Notes: generated by a model not told the origin, from the letters alone. DNA of 64,000 nucleotides from Curtobacterium sp. L6-1 (GCF_018885305.1 NZ_CP076544.1:1240001-1304000); one strand, 5' to 3'. Shown: positions 34,797 to 45,030, numbered from the stretch's first letter. Numbers and translations: made by a program.

Positions 34797-36974
34797 TCAG
34801 GCGTCGATGCGCTCGCGGTCCAGACCCTCGCCGGCCAGGATGAACTCCTTGCGCGGAGCGACGTCGTTGCCCATGAGGAGCTCGAACACCTTCGCCGCGG
34901 ACTCCGCGTCGGACACGTTGACGCGGCGGAGGGTCCGGTGCGCACGGTCCATCGTCGTCTCGGCGAGCTGGTCGGCATCCATCTCCCCCAGGCCCTTGTA
35001 GCGCTGGATCGGCTCGAGGTACTTCTTGTTCGAGCGCTCGAGCTTCTTCAGCAGGGTCGTGAGTTCCTGCTCGGAGTACGTGTAGAGCGTGTCGTTCGGC
35101 TTCCCGCGGTTCACCACGACGACCCGGTGCAGCGGCGGCACGGCGGCGAACACCCGGCCCTGCTCGATCATCGGCCGCATGTACCGGAAGAACAGCGTCA
35201 GCAGCAGCGTGCGGATGTGGGCACCGTCGACGTCGGCGTCCGACATGATGATGACCTTGCCGTAGCGGGCCTGGTCGAGCTCGAACGTGCGGCCGGAGCC
35301 GGCGCCGATGACCTGGATGATCGAGGCGCACTCGGCGTTCGAGAGCATGTCCGACACGGACGCCTTCTGCACGTTGAGGATCTTGCCGCGGATGGGCAGC
35401 AGCGCCTGGTACTCGCTGTTGCGGGCGAGCTTCGCGGTGCCCAGGGCCGAGTCGCCCTCGACGATGAAGAGCTCGGTGCCCTCGACGTCGTTCGACCGGC
35501 AGTCGGCGAGCTTGGTCGGCAGCGAGGAGTTCTCGAGCGCGTTCTTCCGGCGCTGCGTCTCCTTGTGGGCCCGGGCGGAGATGCGGGTCTTCATCTCGGA
35601 GACGACCTTCTCGAGCAGCAGGGCCGCCTGCGCCTTCTCGGTCCGCTGCGTGGAGGTCAGGATCTCCGTCATCCGCTTCGCGACGACCGAGTCGACGATC
35701 CGGCGGACCGCGGGCGTGCCGAGGATCTCCTTCGTCTGCCCCTCGAACTGCGGCTCCGGCAGGCGGACCGTGAGCACCGCCGTCAGACCGGCGAGCACGT
35801 CGTCCTTCTCGAGCTTGTCCTGCCCGACCTTCAACTTGCGGGCGTTGGCCTCGACCTGCGCCCGGACCGCCTTCACCAGGCCGGACTCGAAGCCCGCCTG
35901 GTGCGTCCCGCCCTTGGGCGTCGCGATGATGTTCACGAAGCTGCGGAACGCCGTCTCGTAGCCGTCACCCCAGCGCAGGGCCACGTCGACCTCGCAGGAG
36001 CGCTCGACCTCGGTGGACACCATGTGCCCCTTGTCGTCGAGCATCGGCACGGTCTCCTTGAACGTGCCGGAACCCTGGATGCGCCACACGTCGGTGACGG
36101 CGCCGTCGACCGAGAGGTGCTCGACGAACTCGCCGATGCCGCCCTCGTACCGGAAACGCTCGACCACCGGGCCCTGCTCGACGTGCCGGACCACCGCGGC
36201 GCCGTCCTCGCCCGCGTCGTCGGCGGCTCCGGGTGCCGGGGCGGCCAGCGCCGCACGCTCGGCCGCGGCGGCGATGGACGCGGGACGGGCGTCGGTGATG
36301 GTGAGGCCGAGTCCCGGCACCAGGAAGGCGGTCTGGCGGGCGCGGTTGACGAGGTCGCCGGTGCTGAACGCGGCGTCCTTCGTGAAGATCTGTCGGTCAG
36401 CCCAGTAGCGCACCCGGGTGCCGGTCACGCCCTTCTTCACCTTGCCTGCCACGCGGAGCTCGCTGCCCGAGGTGAACGGTGCGAAGGGGGCGTCGGGGCC
36501 GATCCCCTGGCTGTCGTCGAAGACGCCGGGCTCCCCGCGGTGGAAGGACATCACGTACGTCTTGCCGCCCCGGTCGACCTGCACGTCGAGGCGCTCCGAC
36601 AGGGCGTTCACGACCGAGGCCCCGACACCGTGCAGACCACCGGAGGCCGCGTACGACCCCGACCCGAACTTGCCGCCAGCGTGGAGCTTGGTGAACACGA
36701 CCTCGACACCGGTGAGTCCGGTCTTCGGCTCGACGTCGACCGGGATGCCACGGGCGACGTCGGAGACCTCGACCGATCCGTCGGCGTGCAGCGTCACACC
36801 GATCTCGTCACCGTGCCCGGCGAGGGCTTCGTCGACGGAGTTGTCGATGACCTCCCACAGGCAGTGCATGAGGCCACGGGAGTCCGTCGAGCCGATGTAC
36901 ATGCCGGGACGCTTCCGGACCGCCTCGAGTCCTTCGAGGACGGAGAGATGCCGTGCGGAGTAGTCGGAGCTCAC
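34797..36974 (-). CDS. parE: DNA topoisomerase IV subunit B
   Basis: This is a 725-residue ATPase subunit of type IIA topoisomerase. GHKL ATPase motifs: LEAVRKRPGMYIGSTDSRGL, EVIDNSVDEALAG, and GGLHGVGASVVNALSERL; the TOPRIM domain has ELFIVEGDSALGTAKLARNS, LPIRGKILNVQKAS and MSDADVDGAHIRTLLLTLFF. The QRYKGLGEMDADQLAETTMD end is typical. The start is GTG 36974; TACGCT lies 6 bases upstream and no Shine-Dalgarno is seen, so a leaderless mRNA is likely. Pairing with parC in convergent orientation supports topoisomerase IV rather than gyrase. Confidence 0.9.
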   Translation of the reverse strand: MSSDYSARHLSVLEGLEAVRKRPGMYIGSTDSRGLMHCLWEVIDNSVDEALAGHGDEIGVTLHADGSVEVSDVARGIPVDVEPKTGLTGVEVVFTKLHAGGKFGSGSYAASGGLHGVGASVVNALSERLDVQVDRGGKTYVMSFHRGEPGVFDDSQGIGPDAPFAPFTSGSELRVAGKVKKGVTGTRVRYWADRQIFTKDAAFSTGDLVNRARQTAFLVPGLGLTITDARPASIAAAAERAALAAPAPGAADDAGEDGAAVVRHVEQGPVVERFRYEGGIGEFVEHLSVDGAVTDVWRIQGSGTFKETVPMLDDKGHMVSTEVERSCEVDVALRWGDGYETAFRSFVNIIATPKGGTHQAGFESGLVKAVRAQVEANARKLKVGQDKLEKDDVLAGLTAVLTVRLPEPQFEGQTKEILGTPAVRRIVDSVVAKRMTEILTSTQRTEKAQAALLLEKVVSEMKTRISARAHKETQRRKNALENSSLPTKLADCRSNDVEGTELFIVEGDSALGTAKLARNSEYQALLPIRGKILNVQKASVSDMLSNAECASIIQVIGAGSGRTFELDQARYGKVIIMSDADVDGAHIRTLLLTLFFRYMRPMIEQGRVFAAVPPLHRVVVVNRGKPNDTLYTYSEQELTTLLKKLERSNKKYLEPIQRYKGLGEMDADQLAETTMDRAHRTLRRVNVSDAESAAKVFELLMGNDVAPRKEFILAGEGLDRERIDA

Positions 36975-36980
36975 CTGATG

Positions 36981-36986
36981 AGCGTA
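36981..36986 (-). promoter_or_regulatory. -10 box TACGCT of parE (leaderless)
   Basis: On the minus strand TACGCT ends 6 bases before the GTG at 36974 and no ribosome-binding site is present. Confidence 0.5.
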
Positions 36987-37152
36987 CCGATCCGCACCGA
37001 CAGGACCGGGCCGATCGCGCGGTGCGCCTCGGCCAGGGGACAACCGCTCCGCGCTGAGCGAACGAGCCGGTCAGGATGCGGGGCATCCAGGCAAGACGTG
37101 TTGGAATGGGTGCATTCACCGCACCGTACTGCGATCCGTGAGGAGCACAGCA

Positions 37153-37377
37153 ATGACCCAGACCGTGCAGGACCTCTCCGTCGACGAACTCAACGACCAC
37201 CAGCTCACCGCAGCCGACCGCTGCGACAGCTGCGGTGCGCAGGCCTACATCCGCGCCACCATGGCCAGTGGTGAACTCCTGTTCTGCGCCCACCACGGCG
37301 CTGAGTTCAAGGACAAGCTCGCCGCCACCGCGCTCGAGTGGCACGACGAGTCGTCGCGACTCCACGAGTCCAAGTAG
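37153..37377 (+). CDS. DUF7455 small zinc-finger-like protein
   Basis: This is a 74-residue protein. Residues ~18-50, LTAADRCDSCGAQAYIRATM and SGELLFCAHHGAEF, give a CxxC...CxHH pattern that probably binds one zinc ion, matching small actinobacterial DUF7455 proteins that are regularly found beside parE and the primary sigma factor gene. Function unknown. The ATG has GAGGAG upstream; an earlier in-frame GTG at 37138 has no such site. It is followed by a 22-bp terminator. Confidence 0.87.
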   Translation: MTQTVQDLSVDELNDHQLTAADRCDSCGAQAYIRATMASGELLFCAHHGAEFKDKLAATALEWHDESSRLHESK

Positions 37378-37397
37378 GACGACACAGCAGCAGACAC

Positions 37398-37444
37398 ACC
37401 GGAGGCCCGGTGTCGGTTCTCGGAACCGACACCGGGCCTCCGGT
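37398..37444. terminator. Perfect 22-bp hairpin, variant of the GGAGGC family
   Basis: ACCGGAGGCCCGGTGTCGG (start of the left arm) is mirrored exactly by CCGACACCGGGCCTCCGGT around a TCG loop. It separates the convergent DUF7455 and gatD genes. Confidence 0.85.
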
Positions 37445-37474
37445 CTGTCGCGGGCTGGACCGCGGTGGTGGTGC

Positions 37475-38248
37475 TCAGGCGATGCGCTTGAACGCCTTGT
37501 CGACGTAGCGGTCGATCGTCGCGCGCGCCTCGCGGGCGTAGCGGTCGATGGTCGCCGTGCGCTCGGCATCCGGCGTGTAGTCGCGGCCGACGCGTCCGGT
37601 CGCCGCGGCGAGGACGGCATCGGTCAGCTGCGGGTTGAGCGGCAGGATCGGCCCCTGGGTGTGCGTCCCGAAGGACGTCCCGGAGACCGCACCCTCGACC
37701 GGCGCACCAGCCTGGTTCCCGCCGCCGGAGACGACGTCCGCGAAGGGCTGCACGCCCTCGCCGAGCTCGATGCGGGCCGCGTGGTCCTCGAAGCCCGCGA
37801 GACGGGTCGACGCTCCGGGGAGCAGCGGGTACCGGGTCTCGAGGACGAAGTAGTTGACCCGTCGCTCGGCGCCACGGACGGCTCGGGCGTCGAACACGCC
37901 GAAGCCGTCGATGGGAGCACCCTCGGTGGGGACGACCTGCTTCGTGGCGAGGTCGAAGCCGCCGCCGACCGCGACGACCGGGATCCCGGCGACCGCGAAC
38001 TCGCGCAGCGGAGCGCCGATGCGGGCGACGTCCGGGCCGAGCGAGCGCATCGCGCTGAGCGGACCGTTGCCGACCAGGACGACGTCGGCGGTCGTGGGCA
38101 GGACGTCGCCCGGCGCGTACTCGACGACCTCGGTCGCGATGTCCGCGGCCTCGGCACGCCGGACGAGGGCTGCGACGTTGCCGCGGTCCCCCGAGACGCC
38201 CATCTGGCGCGGGTAGACGTGCAGGATGGTCAGGCGATCGGCCGTCAT
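37475..38248 (-). CDS. gatD: GatD-like type 1 glutamine amidotransferase homologue lacking the catalytic cysteine
   Basis: This is a 257-residue protein of the GatD/CobQ-like class I amidotransferase fold, paired with MurT. In S. aureus and S. pneumoniae GatD supplies ammonia from glutamine so that MurT amidates the alpha-carboxyl of D-Glu in lipid II. Family features: YPRQMGVSGDRGNVAALVRR at the start, LVGNGPLSA, LAGFEDHAARIELG, and GTHTQGPILPLNPQL. The nucleophile position, normally A-[IV]-C-G-G-[YF]-Q, reads VVAVGGGFDL, with Gly95 instead of Cys, and the protein contains no cysteine at all. The usual His of the L-H-G-P element is Gln196, with a His two residues earlier (194). It overlaps murT by ATGA. 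A glutaminase activity of the normal type is excluded by the sequence; the role is open. Confidence 0.85.
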   Translation of the reverse strand: MTADRLTILHVYPRQMGVSGDRGNVAALVRRAEAADIATEVVEYAPGDVLPTTADVVLVGNGPLSAMRSLGPDVARIGAPLREFAVAGIPVVAVGGGFDLATKQVVPTEGAPIDGFGVFDARAVRGAERRVNYFVLETRYPLLPGASTRLAGFEDHAARIELGEGVQPFADVVSGGGNQAGAPVEGAVSGTSFGTHTQGPILPLNPQLTDAVLAAATGRVGRDYTPDAERTATIDRYAREARATIDRYVDKAFKRIA

Positions 38249-39507
38249 GCGGTCTTCTCCATGTCCGGGTGCCCCAGGGCCTTCCGGGCGATCATCATGA
38301 TCTCGTAGTTGACGATGAAGTTCTTCGTGCCGGTCGTCGTCGCGCCGAGGCCCTGCATGTGCCGGATCGCCGACTCGACGTCCGGTTCGACCCGGCCGAT
38401 GCGGACACCGGCGTGCTCGAGCGCGATCGCGATCTGCCAGGCCTTGTCACCGGAGACGACGTCCACGTGGTCGAGCTTCGAGAAGTCGATGTCGTAGATC
38501 CACGAGATGTCCGGCGTGCCCTCGTCGATCGCCATGAGGACCTGCTCCGGGTGCGCCGGCAGGGCGTCGAGGTTGAGCTGCAGGCTCGCGGCGTTCTTGA
38601 ACATCGTGAACTCGGCGGACTCCCCCGCGATCGGGAGGCGCTCGCCTCGCCCGTAGGCCGGCTTCATGCGCTCGAACGCCTTCGTCACGGCGGACGCCCG
38701 GAACTGGTCGCCCAGCGCAGCGCTGGCCGTCGCGGCCGCGGCAGCAGCGTCGACCGCGTAGTGCAGCCCCCGGGCCGGCAGACGGACGGGGATCTCGGTG
38801 CCGGCGAAGGCGATCGTCGCGCCGTCACCGGAGAACGCAGTCACCTCGGCGTCGGCGGACGTCTCGGCCCGGTCGGCCCCGGCCACGAAGTCGTCGGCGT
38901 TCTGCAGCCCGTTCGGCGCCGCCGCCACGACCTCGGTGCTCGCGCCGAAGCGCAGGACCCGCTGTCCGTCGACGGCCGCGTAGGCGTCGAGGAACTGGTC
39001 GTCGTGGTTGGTGACGACGTTCGCCGACGACAGCGCCGCCGTGTCGAGCATCATGGTCGCGACGCGCTCGGTCTCGAAGAAGCGGTAGAGCTGGTCGACC
39101 TGCACGTTGAGCATCGTCACCGTGGACGGCGACAGGATGCCGGCGAGCTCGACCGCGAACGCCTCGTCGACCTCGAGGATGCCGATGTCGGCCTTCAGCT
39201 TGCCGGTCAGCGAGACCTCGGACAGCAGCGCCGAGGCGATGCCCTGCGGCAGGTTCGCGCCCGACGGGTTCGTGAACACCCGCAGACCGTGCGCCCGCAC
39301 GATCTCCGAGATCATGTGCGTCGTCGTTGACTTGCCGTTCGAGCCGAGCACGAACACGACGCCGTTCGGGAACTGGCGCGTGACGTGCTGCAGGAAGTCC
39401 GGGACGAGCTTGAGGACGACGTAGCCCGGGTAGGCGGAGCCGCCGCCCCTCGCACGGGCGAGGGCGCGGAGGATCCGCCCGACCAGGATCGGGATCGCGA
39501 AACGCAC
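38245..39507 (-). CDS. murT: MurT-like Mur ligase, cysteine-free
   Basis: This is a 420-residue Mur-ligase-family protein. The ATP loop is in FVLGSNGKSTTTHMI, and GILEVDEAFAVELAGILSPS with MLNVQVDQLYRF follow as in MurT. The C-terminal DUF1727 domain contains AYGRGERLPIAG, FKNAASLQLNLDAL, and DEGTPDISWIYDIDF, the last carrying the conserved Asp of MurT. Classical MurT has a four-cysteine zinc ribbon inserted in the central domain; here the corresponding region (FGASTEVVAAAPNGLQNADD onward) has no cysteine, and the whole protein is cysteine-free. GTG start at 39507, only 7 bases after the rpoD stop, so it is probably co-transcribed with rpoD; the last 4 bases overlap gatD. Confidence 0.88.
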   Translation of the reverse strand: MRFAIPILVGRILRALARARGGGSAYPGYVVLKLVPDFLQHVTRQFPNGVVFVLGSNGKSTTTHMISEIVRAHGLRVFTNPSGANLPQGIASALLSEVSLTGKLKADIGILEVDEAFAVELAGILSPSTVTMLNVQVDQLYRFFETERVATMMLDTAALSSANVVTNHDDQFLDAYAAVDGQRVLRFGASTEVVAAAPNGLQNADDFVAGADRAETSADAEVTAFSGDGATIAFAGTEIPVRLPARGLHYAVDAAAAAATASAALGDQFRASAVTKAFERMKPAYGRGERLPIAGESAEFTMFKNAASLQLNLDALPAHPEQVLMAIDEGTPDISWIYDIDFSKLDHVDVVSGDKAWQIAIALEHAGVRIGRVEPDVESAIRHMQGLGATTTGTKNFIVNYEIMMIARKALGHPDMEKTA

Positions 39508-39514
39508 GTCCGGC

Positions 39515-40825
<1,311 letters not shown>

Positions 40826-40996
40826 GCGATCACCTTCCTCGTCGTGCCACGTTCCTGGGGTCGTGGCCTTCCCTCGCCGCCCAGGGCCACCGCCGCAGTC
40901 CCCCACGTCGTCTGGTCCTACCGTTCCGGGCAGCACTAGGACCCATGTCAAGTCCCCCGACGTCGGACGCGGGGAACCAGAAAGGGTCCGTGGTCA

Positions 40997-42316
40997 TTAT
41001 TGCACGCGACCGTTCCGCAAGCGTGCAACGAGTGCAACCCAGAGCGGACCCACCCGTATTCCGTCCTCGGCGTGCAGCCGGGCACGTGTCCGACGGCGGG
41101 CGAGCAACAGCATCACCACACCGAACCCGACCACGACGTACTGCACCGTCATGGCGACGCGGAAGTTCTGCCACGCGAAGGTCGACGTGCCCGAGGCCGA
41201 GGCGAGCACGTCGAGCAGGGACCCGATCGCGAACATCATGACGAAGGCCGCGAGGAACCCGCCGACGTTGACCACGCCGTTCGCCGAGCCGAGCGAGCCC
41301 ACCGGGTTGAAGGACCGCGCGAAGTCGAAGCCGATCAGCGAGCCGGGTCCGCCGACACCCATCGCCACGACGAGCAGGACGAGCAGCCACGTCGGCGGCT
41401 GGCCGGGCCAGAGCAGCACCGCGGTCCAGACCACACCCAGCGCGGTGACGATGCCGAGCACCAGGTTCGACCGCCGCATCGGGAACCGGGCGCAGAGCAG
41501 TCCGAGCACCGGACCCGCGACGAAGCCGACGACCACGATGACGGTCAGGAAGGACGCCGCCTCGGTCGCGGAGTACCCGAGCCCGCGGAGCATCGGGACG
41601 CCCCACAGCAGGCTGAACACCGTGCCCGAGGACTGCGTGACGTAGTGCGACCAGAACCCGAGCTGCGTGCCGGGGCGGCGGAGCGCGTGACCGAAGGTGC
41701 CGAAGGCCGCGCGCCACGAGTGCGGGACGGGGATCGTGTCGGTCCGCACCGCCACGGGACCCGCGCGGACGAACACCACCGCCAGGACGAGCCCGACTGC
41801 GCTGGCGATCGCCGCGACGCCGAACGCCGCGTCCCAGCCGACGGTGTGCAGCAGCAGCGCGAACGGGAAGGCCGACGCGATCTGCCCGATCTGCCCGAGG
41901 TTGCCCGTCCACTGCGAGATCTGCGGCAGGAGGGAGCCGCTGAACCACATCGGCAGCAGCCGCATCACCGAGATGAAGGTCATCGCGTCGCCGGCCCCGA
42001 CCAGCACCCGGCCGACGATCGCCGGTCCGATCGTCGGGGACAGGGCGACCACCGCCTGCCCGACCGTCAGCAGCAGCGCCCCGAGGAGCACGAGCTTGCG
42101 TGGGCCGACCCGGTCGAGGGCGATTCCGACGGGGATCTGCAGTCCGGCGTAGACCGCGATCTGCACCACGGCCAGCGTGGACAGGACGGCGGCGGTCACG
42201 GCGAAGCGGTCCTGGGCGTCGACCCCGGAGACACCGAGGGACGAGCGCTGCATGACCGCCAGGACGTACGCCAGCACGGCGACGCCCCAGACGACGAAGG
42301 CGCGGCGGGAGTTCAC
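40997..42316 (-). CDS. MFS transporter
   Basis: This is a 439-residue protein with about 12 transmembrane segments. The loop 2-3 MFS signature is in GIALDRVGPRKLVLLG (D-R-x-G-x-R-K). VMQRSSLGVSGVDAQDRF in the first external part, GRVLVGAGDAMTFISVMRLL and GFDFARSFNPVGSLGSANGV place it in the nitrate/sugar-phosphate-like or ACS-type group, but the substrate is not inferable. The GTG start at 42316 is supported only by the family N-terminus (NSRRAFVVWGVAVLAYVLAV). It is upstream of rpoD in the same direction with a 171-base gap that probably holds the rpoD promoter (TTGACA at 40946-40951, minus strand; no -10 box at the usual distance was found). Confidence 0.85.
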   Translation of the reverse strand: MNSRRAFVVWGVAVLAYVLAVMQRSSLGVSGVDAQDRFAVTAAVLSTLAVVQIAVYAGLQIPVGIALDRVGPRKLVLLGALLLTVGQAVVALSPTIGPAIVGRVLVGAGDAMTFISVMRLLPMWFSGSLLPQISQWTGNLGQIGQIASAFPFALLLHTVGWDAAFGVAAIASAVGLVLAVVFVRAGPVAVRTDTIPVPHSWRAAFGTFGHALRRPGTQLGFWSHYVTQSSGTVFSLLWGVPMLRGLGYSATEAASFLTVIVVVGFVAGPVLGLLCARFPMRRSNLVLGIVTALGVVWTAVLLWPGQPPTWLLVLLVVAMGVGGPGSLIGFDFARSFNPVGSLGSANGVVNVGGFLAAFVMMFAIGSLLDVLASASGTSTFAWQNFRVAMTVQYVVVGFGVVMLLLARRRTRARLHAEDGIRVGPLWVALVARLRNGRVQ

Positions 42317-42414
42317 CCGTCCAGGCTAGCGAGCGGGCCGGGGCCCTCCGTCCCGGACGACCGCCGCTGTGGACGGGGCACGTCGGCAGGGCGGGGTGTG
42401 GAGACCGGGCCCGC

Positions 42415-42457
42415 GGCCGGGAGGCGACGTGGCGGCCGGTGGGCGTGCCTCCCGGCC
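42415..42457. terminator. GGGAGGC-family hairpin after the PAC2 gene
   Basis: GGCCGGGAGGC pairs with GCCTCCCGGCC across a 21-base loop, 14 bases past the PAC2 stop. It is an imperfect relative of the other hairpins. Confidence 0.6.
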
Positions 42458-42471
42458 GGTGGCGGGAGTGC

Positions 42472-43389
42472 TCAGTCCTCGTCGGTGGCGGAGCGGCGGT
42501 CGGCGAGGAACCGCTCGAGCTCCGCGGCGATCGCGTCCGCGGTGGGCACCTGGCCGTCGGCACCCGTCAGCGGCGAGGCCACCGGGTTGCCCTCCATGTA
42601 CGTGTCGTGCCGCTGCTCGAGCGTGCCGACCAGGCGCTGGAGCTCGGGGTTCCCGGCGACCTGCTCGTCGACCCGGGACAGGAACTCCCGGCCGTCCTCG
42701 CGCAGCGCGTCGGTGGGGAAGATGAGGCCGGTCGCGGCCGAGATGCCGGACAGCGCGGCGACCGCGGCGTCCGGGTACTCGGTGTCGGCGAGGTAGTGCG
42801 GGACGAGGAGCACGAGCCCGGTCACCTGCTCGCCCAGTTCGGCGAGGCGGTGTTCCACCAGGTGCAGGACGTTCGCCGGCGCCTGCGTCTCGGGCTTCCA
42901 GACGCTCATCGACTCGACCAGGTCGGCGCGGGTTCCGGAGACCGTGACGCCGATCGCTCGCGTGTGCGGCACGGGCATCGGGATCGCCTGCACCCACGTC
43001 GTGTCGATGACCTGCAGGTCCTCGGCGAGGTCGACGACGGCGCGCACGAACCGGTTCCACTGGAAGTCGGGCTCGTAGCCGGACAGGAACAGGAACTGCT
43101 GGCCGAGCTCGTCGCGCACCAGGTGCAGGGTCAGGCGCGGCGGTTCGACCGCGGTGATGTGGTCGTGCTCGAACGTGATCACCGGGCGGCGGGCACGCCA
43201 GTCGAGCAGCACGTCCGGGTCGAACTCGGCGACGAGCCGGGTCTCGAGCGCACCGGTGATCGACGACGTGATCTGCGCCACGGCGGAGCCCGCGTCGGCG
43301 AAGCCGGTCAGGGCGGCGACCAGGTGCAACCCAGCCGGGACCGTCGGGGCCGAGCCGTCGAGCGTGTAGAGGTCCTCGGGGTGGTTCAC
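42472..43389 (-). CDS. PAC2 family protein
   Basis: This is a 305-residue protein of the PAC2 (proteasome assembly chaperone 2) family. Elements: LVAALTGFADAGSAVAQITS near the start, LLDWRARRPVITFEHDHITA, FLSGYEPDFQWNRFVRAVVD, GVTVSGTRADLVESM and GLVLLVPHYLADTEYPDAAV. In Actinobacteria the family is common but unlinked to a proven function. The GTG start at 43389 has no Shine-Dalgarno; TAGCAT lies 7 bases upstream, suggesting a leaderless transcript. It diverges from pepA with 85 bases between starts. Confidence 0.88.
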   Translation of the reverse strand: MNHPEDLYTLDGSAPTVPAGLHLVAALTGFADAGSAVAQITSSITGALETRLVAEFDPDVLLDWRARRPVITFEHDHITAVEPPRLTLHLVRDELGQQFLFLSGYEPDFQWNRFVRAVVDLAEDLQVIDTTWVQAIPMPVPHTRAIGVTVSGTRADLVESMSVWKPETQAPANVLHLVEHRLAELGEQVTGLVLLVPHYLADTEYPDAAVAALSGISAATGLIFPTDALREDGREFLSRVDEQVAGNPELQRLVGTLEQRHDTYMEGNPVASPLTGADGQVPTADAIAAELERFLADRRSATDED

Positions 43390-43396
43390 CCAACCA

Positions 43397-43402
43397 ATGC
43401 TA
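43397..43402 (-). promoter_or_regulatory. -10 box TAGCAT of the PAC2 gene (leaderless)
   Basis: On the minus strand TAGCAT ends 7 bases before the GTG at 43389; no ribosome-binding site is seen. Confidence 0.55.
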
Positions 43403-43462
43403 GGCGGGGGCGCCGACGCCCACCGGGACCCCTGGCCACGCCGACAGCGAACAACCCGTCGG

Positions 43463-43468
43463 TAGGCT
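43463..43468 (+). promoter_or_regulatory. -10 box TAGGCT of pepA (leaderless)
   Basis: TAGGCT ends 6 bases before the ATG of pepA at 43475; no ribosome-binding site is present in between. Confidence 0.55.
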
Positions 43469-43474
43469 CGGCTC

Positions 43475-44980
43475 ATGGTCCGACCGACGCTCTCCACCAC
43501 TTCCTCCTCACCCGACTCCGTCGACGCCGACGTCCTCGTCCTGGGCGTGCGCCCGGGCACCGACGGCCGCGCCGCCACCATCGCCCCCAGCGCAGCAGGG
43601 CCCGTCGCCGGGCTCGCGGACCTCGACCTGACCGCGATCGGCGCGACCGGCGCCAAGGACCAGCTGGTCCGCATCCCCGGCGGGTCCGCCGTCGGCGTCG
43701 CCGCCGCCGGCATCGCGCTCGTCGGGCTCGGCGGTGCGACCGGCGCCGCCGCCGTGCGTTCCGCGGCGGGCAGCGCTCTCCGCCAGCTGCCGAACGTCGC
43801 TTCCGTCGCCCTCGCCCTGCCGACCGAGGACGACGACACCGTCGCGGCCGCCCTCGAGGGCGCCGCGCTCGGCTCCTACGCCTTCACCCGCCACAAGGGC
43901 GTCGGGACGACCGGCCCCGCGCGGGGCGACCAGCACGTCACGGTCGTTGCGCCCGCCTCGGTCCCGGCCGACGCCGCCGTCCGACCGGCCGTCGTCGCCG
44001 AGGCCGCCGCGCTCGTGCGCGACCTCGTCAACACCGCCGCCGGCGACCTCGGCCCAGCGGACGTCGCGGACGTCGCGACCTCCCTGGCCGAGGGCCTCCC
44101 CCTGACCGTCGAGGTCCTCGACGAGACCGAACTGGAGGCCCAGGGCTTCGGTGGCATCGCCGGTGTCGGCCGCGGGTCCGAGCGTCCGCCGCGGCTCGTC
44201 GTCGTCCGGTACGACCCGGCCGGTGCGACCAAGCACCTCGCCCTCGTCGGCAAGGGCATCACGTTCGACTCCGGCGGCCTCTCGCTGAAGCCCGCCGCGT
44301 CGATGCTCGGCATGAAGACCGACATGACCGGCGCCGCGACGGTGCTCGCCACGACGGTCGCCGCCGCCCGCCTCGGCCTCGACACCAAGGTCACGGCCTG
44401 GCTCTGCCTCGCCGAGAACATGCCGTCCGGGTCGGCCATCCGCCCCGGCGACGTCCTCACCCTGAAGAACGGCAAGACCGTCGAGGTCACGAACACCGAC
44501 GCCGAGGGCCGACTCGTCCTGGGCGACGGCATGGCCGCGGCCTCGCTCGAGCACCCGGACGCCATCGTCGACATCGCCACCCTCACCGGTGCGCAGATGG
44601 TCGCGCTCGGGGACCGCACGACCGGCCTGATGGGCAGCGACGACCTCGTCGCGACGGTCCGTTCCCTCGCCGACGCCGTGGCCGAGCCGATCTGGCCGAT
44701 GCCGATGCCCGAGGAGCTCGACGGGCGCCTGGCGAGCGACGTGGCCGACATGGTCAACGCCACCGTCGGCCAGACCGCGGGCGGCATGCTGCTCGCCGCG
44801 AAGTTCCTCGAGCGGTTCGTCGGACAGAACGCCGAGGGCACGACGATCCCGTGGGCGCACCTCGACATCGCCGGCCCGTCCGAGAACCGCGGCGCGGGAT
44901 ACGGATGGCTCGGCAAGGGTGCGACGGGCGTGATGGTCCGGACCCTGGTCGCACTCGCAGAAGACCTGCAGTCCAAGTAG
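43475..44980 (+). CDS. pepA: Leucyl aminopeptidase (M17)
   Basis: This is a 501-residue cytosolic dizinc aminopeptidase of family M17, releasing N-terminal amino acids. Catalytic region: LVGKGITFDSGGLSLKPAAS with Lys and Asp ligands, MKTDMTGAATVL, and the family signature NTDAEGRLVLGDGM. The N-terminal ~170 residues form the variable alpha/beta domain. WPMPMPEELDGRLASDVADM and AAKFLERFVG are typical of the C-terminal half. It precedes lpd with a 169-base gap containing a hairpin. Confidence 0.95.
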   Translation: MVRPTLSTTSSSPDSVDADVLVLGVRPGTDGRAATIAPSAAGPVAGLADLDLTAIGATGAKDQLVRIPGGSAVGVAAAGIALVGLGGATGAAAVRSAAGSALRQLPNVASVALALPTEDDDTVAAALEGAALGSYAFTRHKGVGTTGPARGDQHVTVVAPASVPADAAVRPAVVAEAAALVRDLVNTAAGDLGPADVADVATSLAEGLPLTVEVLDETELEAQGFGGIAGVGRGSERPPRLVVVRYDPAGATKHLALVGKGITFDSGGLSLKPAASMLGMKTDMTGAATVLATTVAAARLGLDTKVTAWLCLAENMPSGSAIRPGDVLTLKNGKTVEVTNTDAEGRLVLGDGMAAASLEHPDAIVDIATLTGAQMVALGDRTTGLMGSDDLVATVRSLADAVAEPIWPMPMPEELDGRLASDVADMVNATVGQTAGGMLLAAKFLERFVGQNAEGTTIPWAHLDIAGPSENRGAGYGWLGKGATGVMVRTLVALAEDLQSK

Positions 44981-44989
44981 TAGGTTTGG

Positions 44990-45030
44990 TTCCGGCGGGG
45001 CCGCCGCGTCCGCGCGCTCCCCCGCCGGAA
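44990..45030 (+). terminator. Hairpin after pepA
   Basis: TTCCGGCGGGG pairs with CCCCGCCGGAA across a 19-base loop, 10 bases after the pepA stop. Confidence 0.55.

Noticed and set aside
32165..36974. Naming the topoisomerase genes gyrA and gyrB
   Set aside because: No GyrA box was found in the C-terminal domain and the genes are convergent beside the sigma factor and DUF7455, the usual place of topoisomerase IV genes in Actinobacteria; gyrase is normally next to the origin.
37475..38248. Calling GatD a functional glutaminase with a cysteine elsewhere in the chain
   Set aside because: The translated protein has no cysteine at any position.
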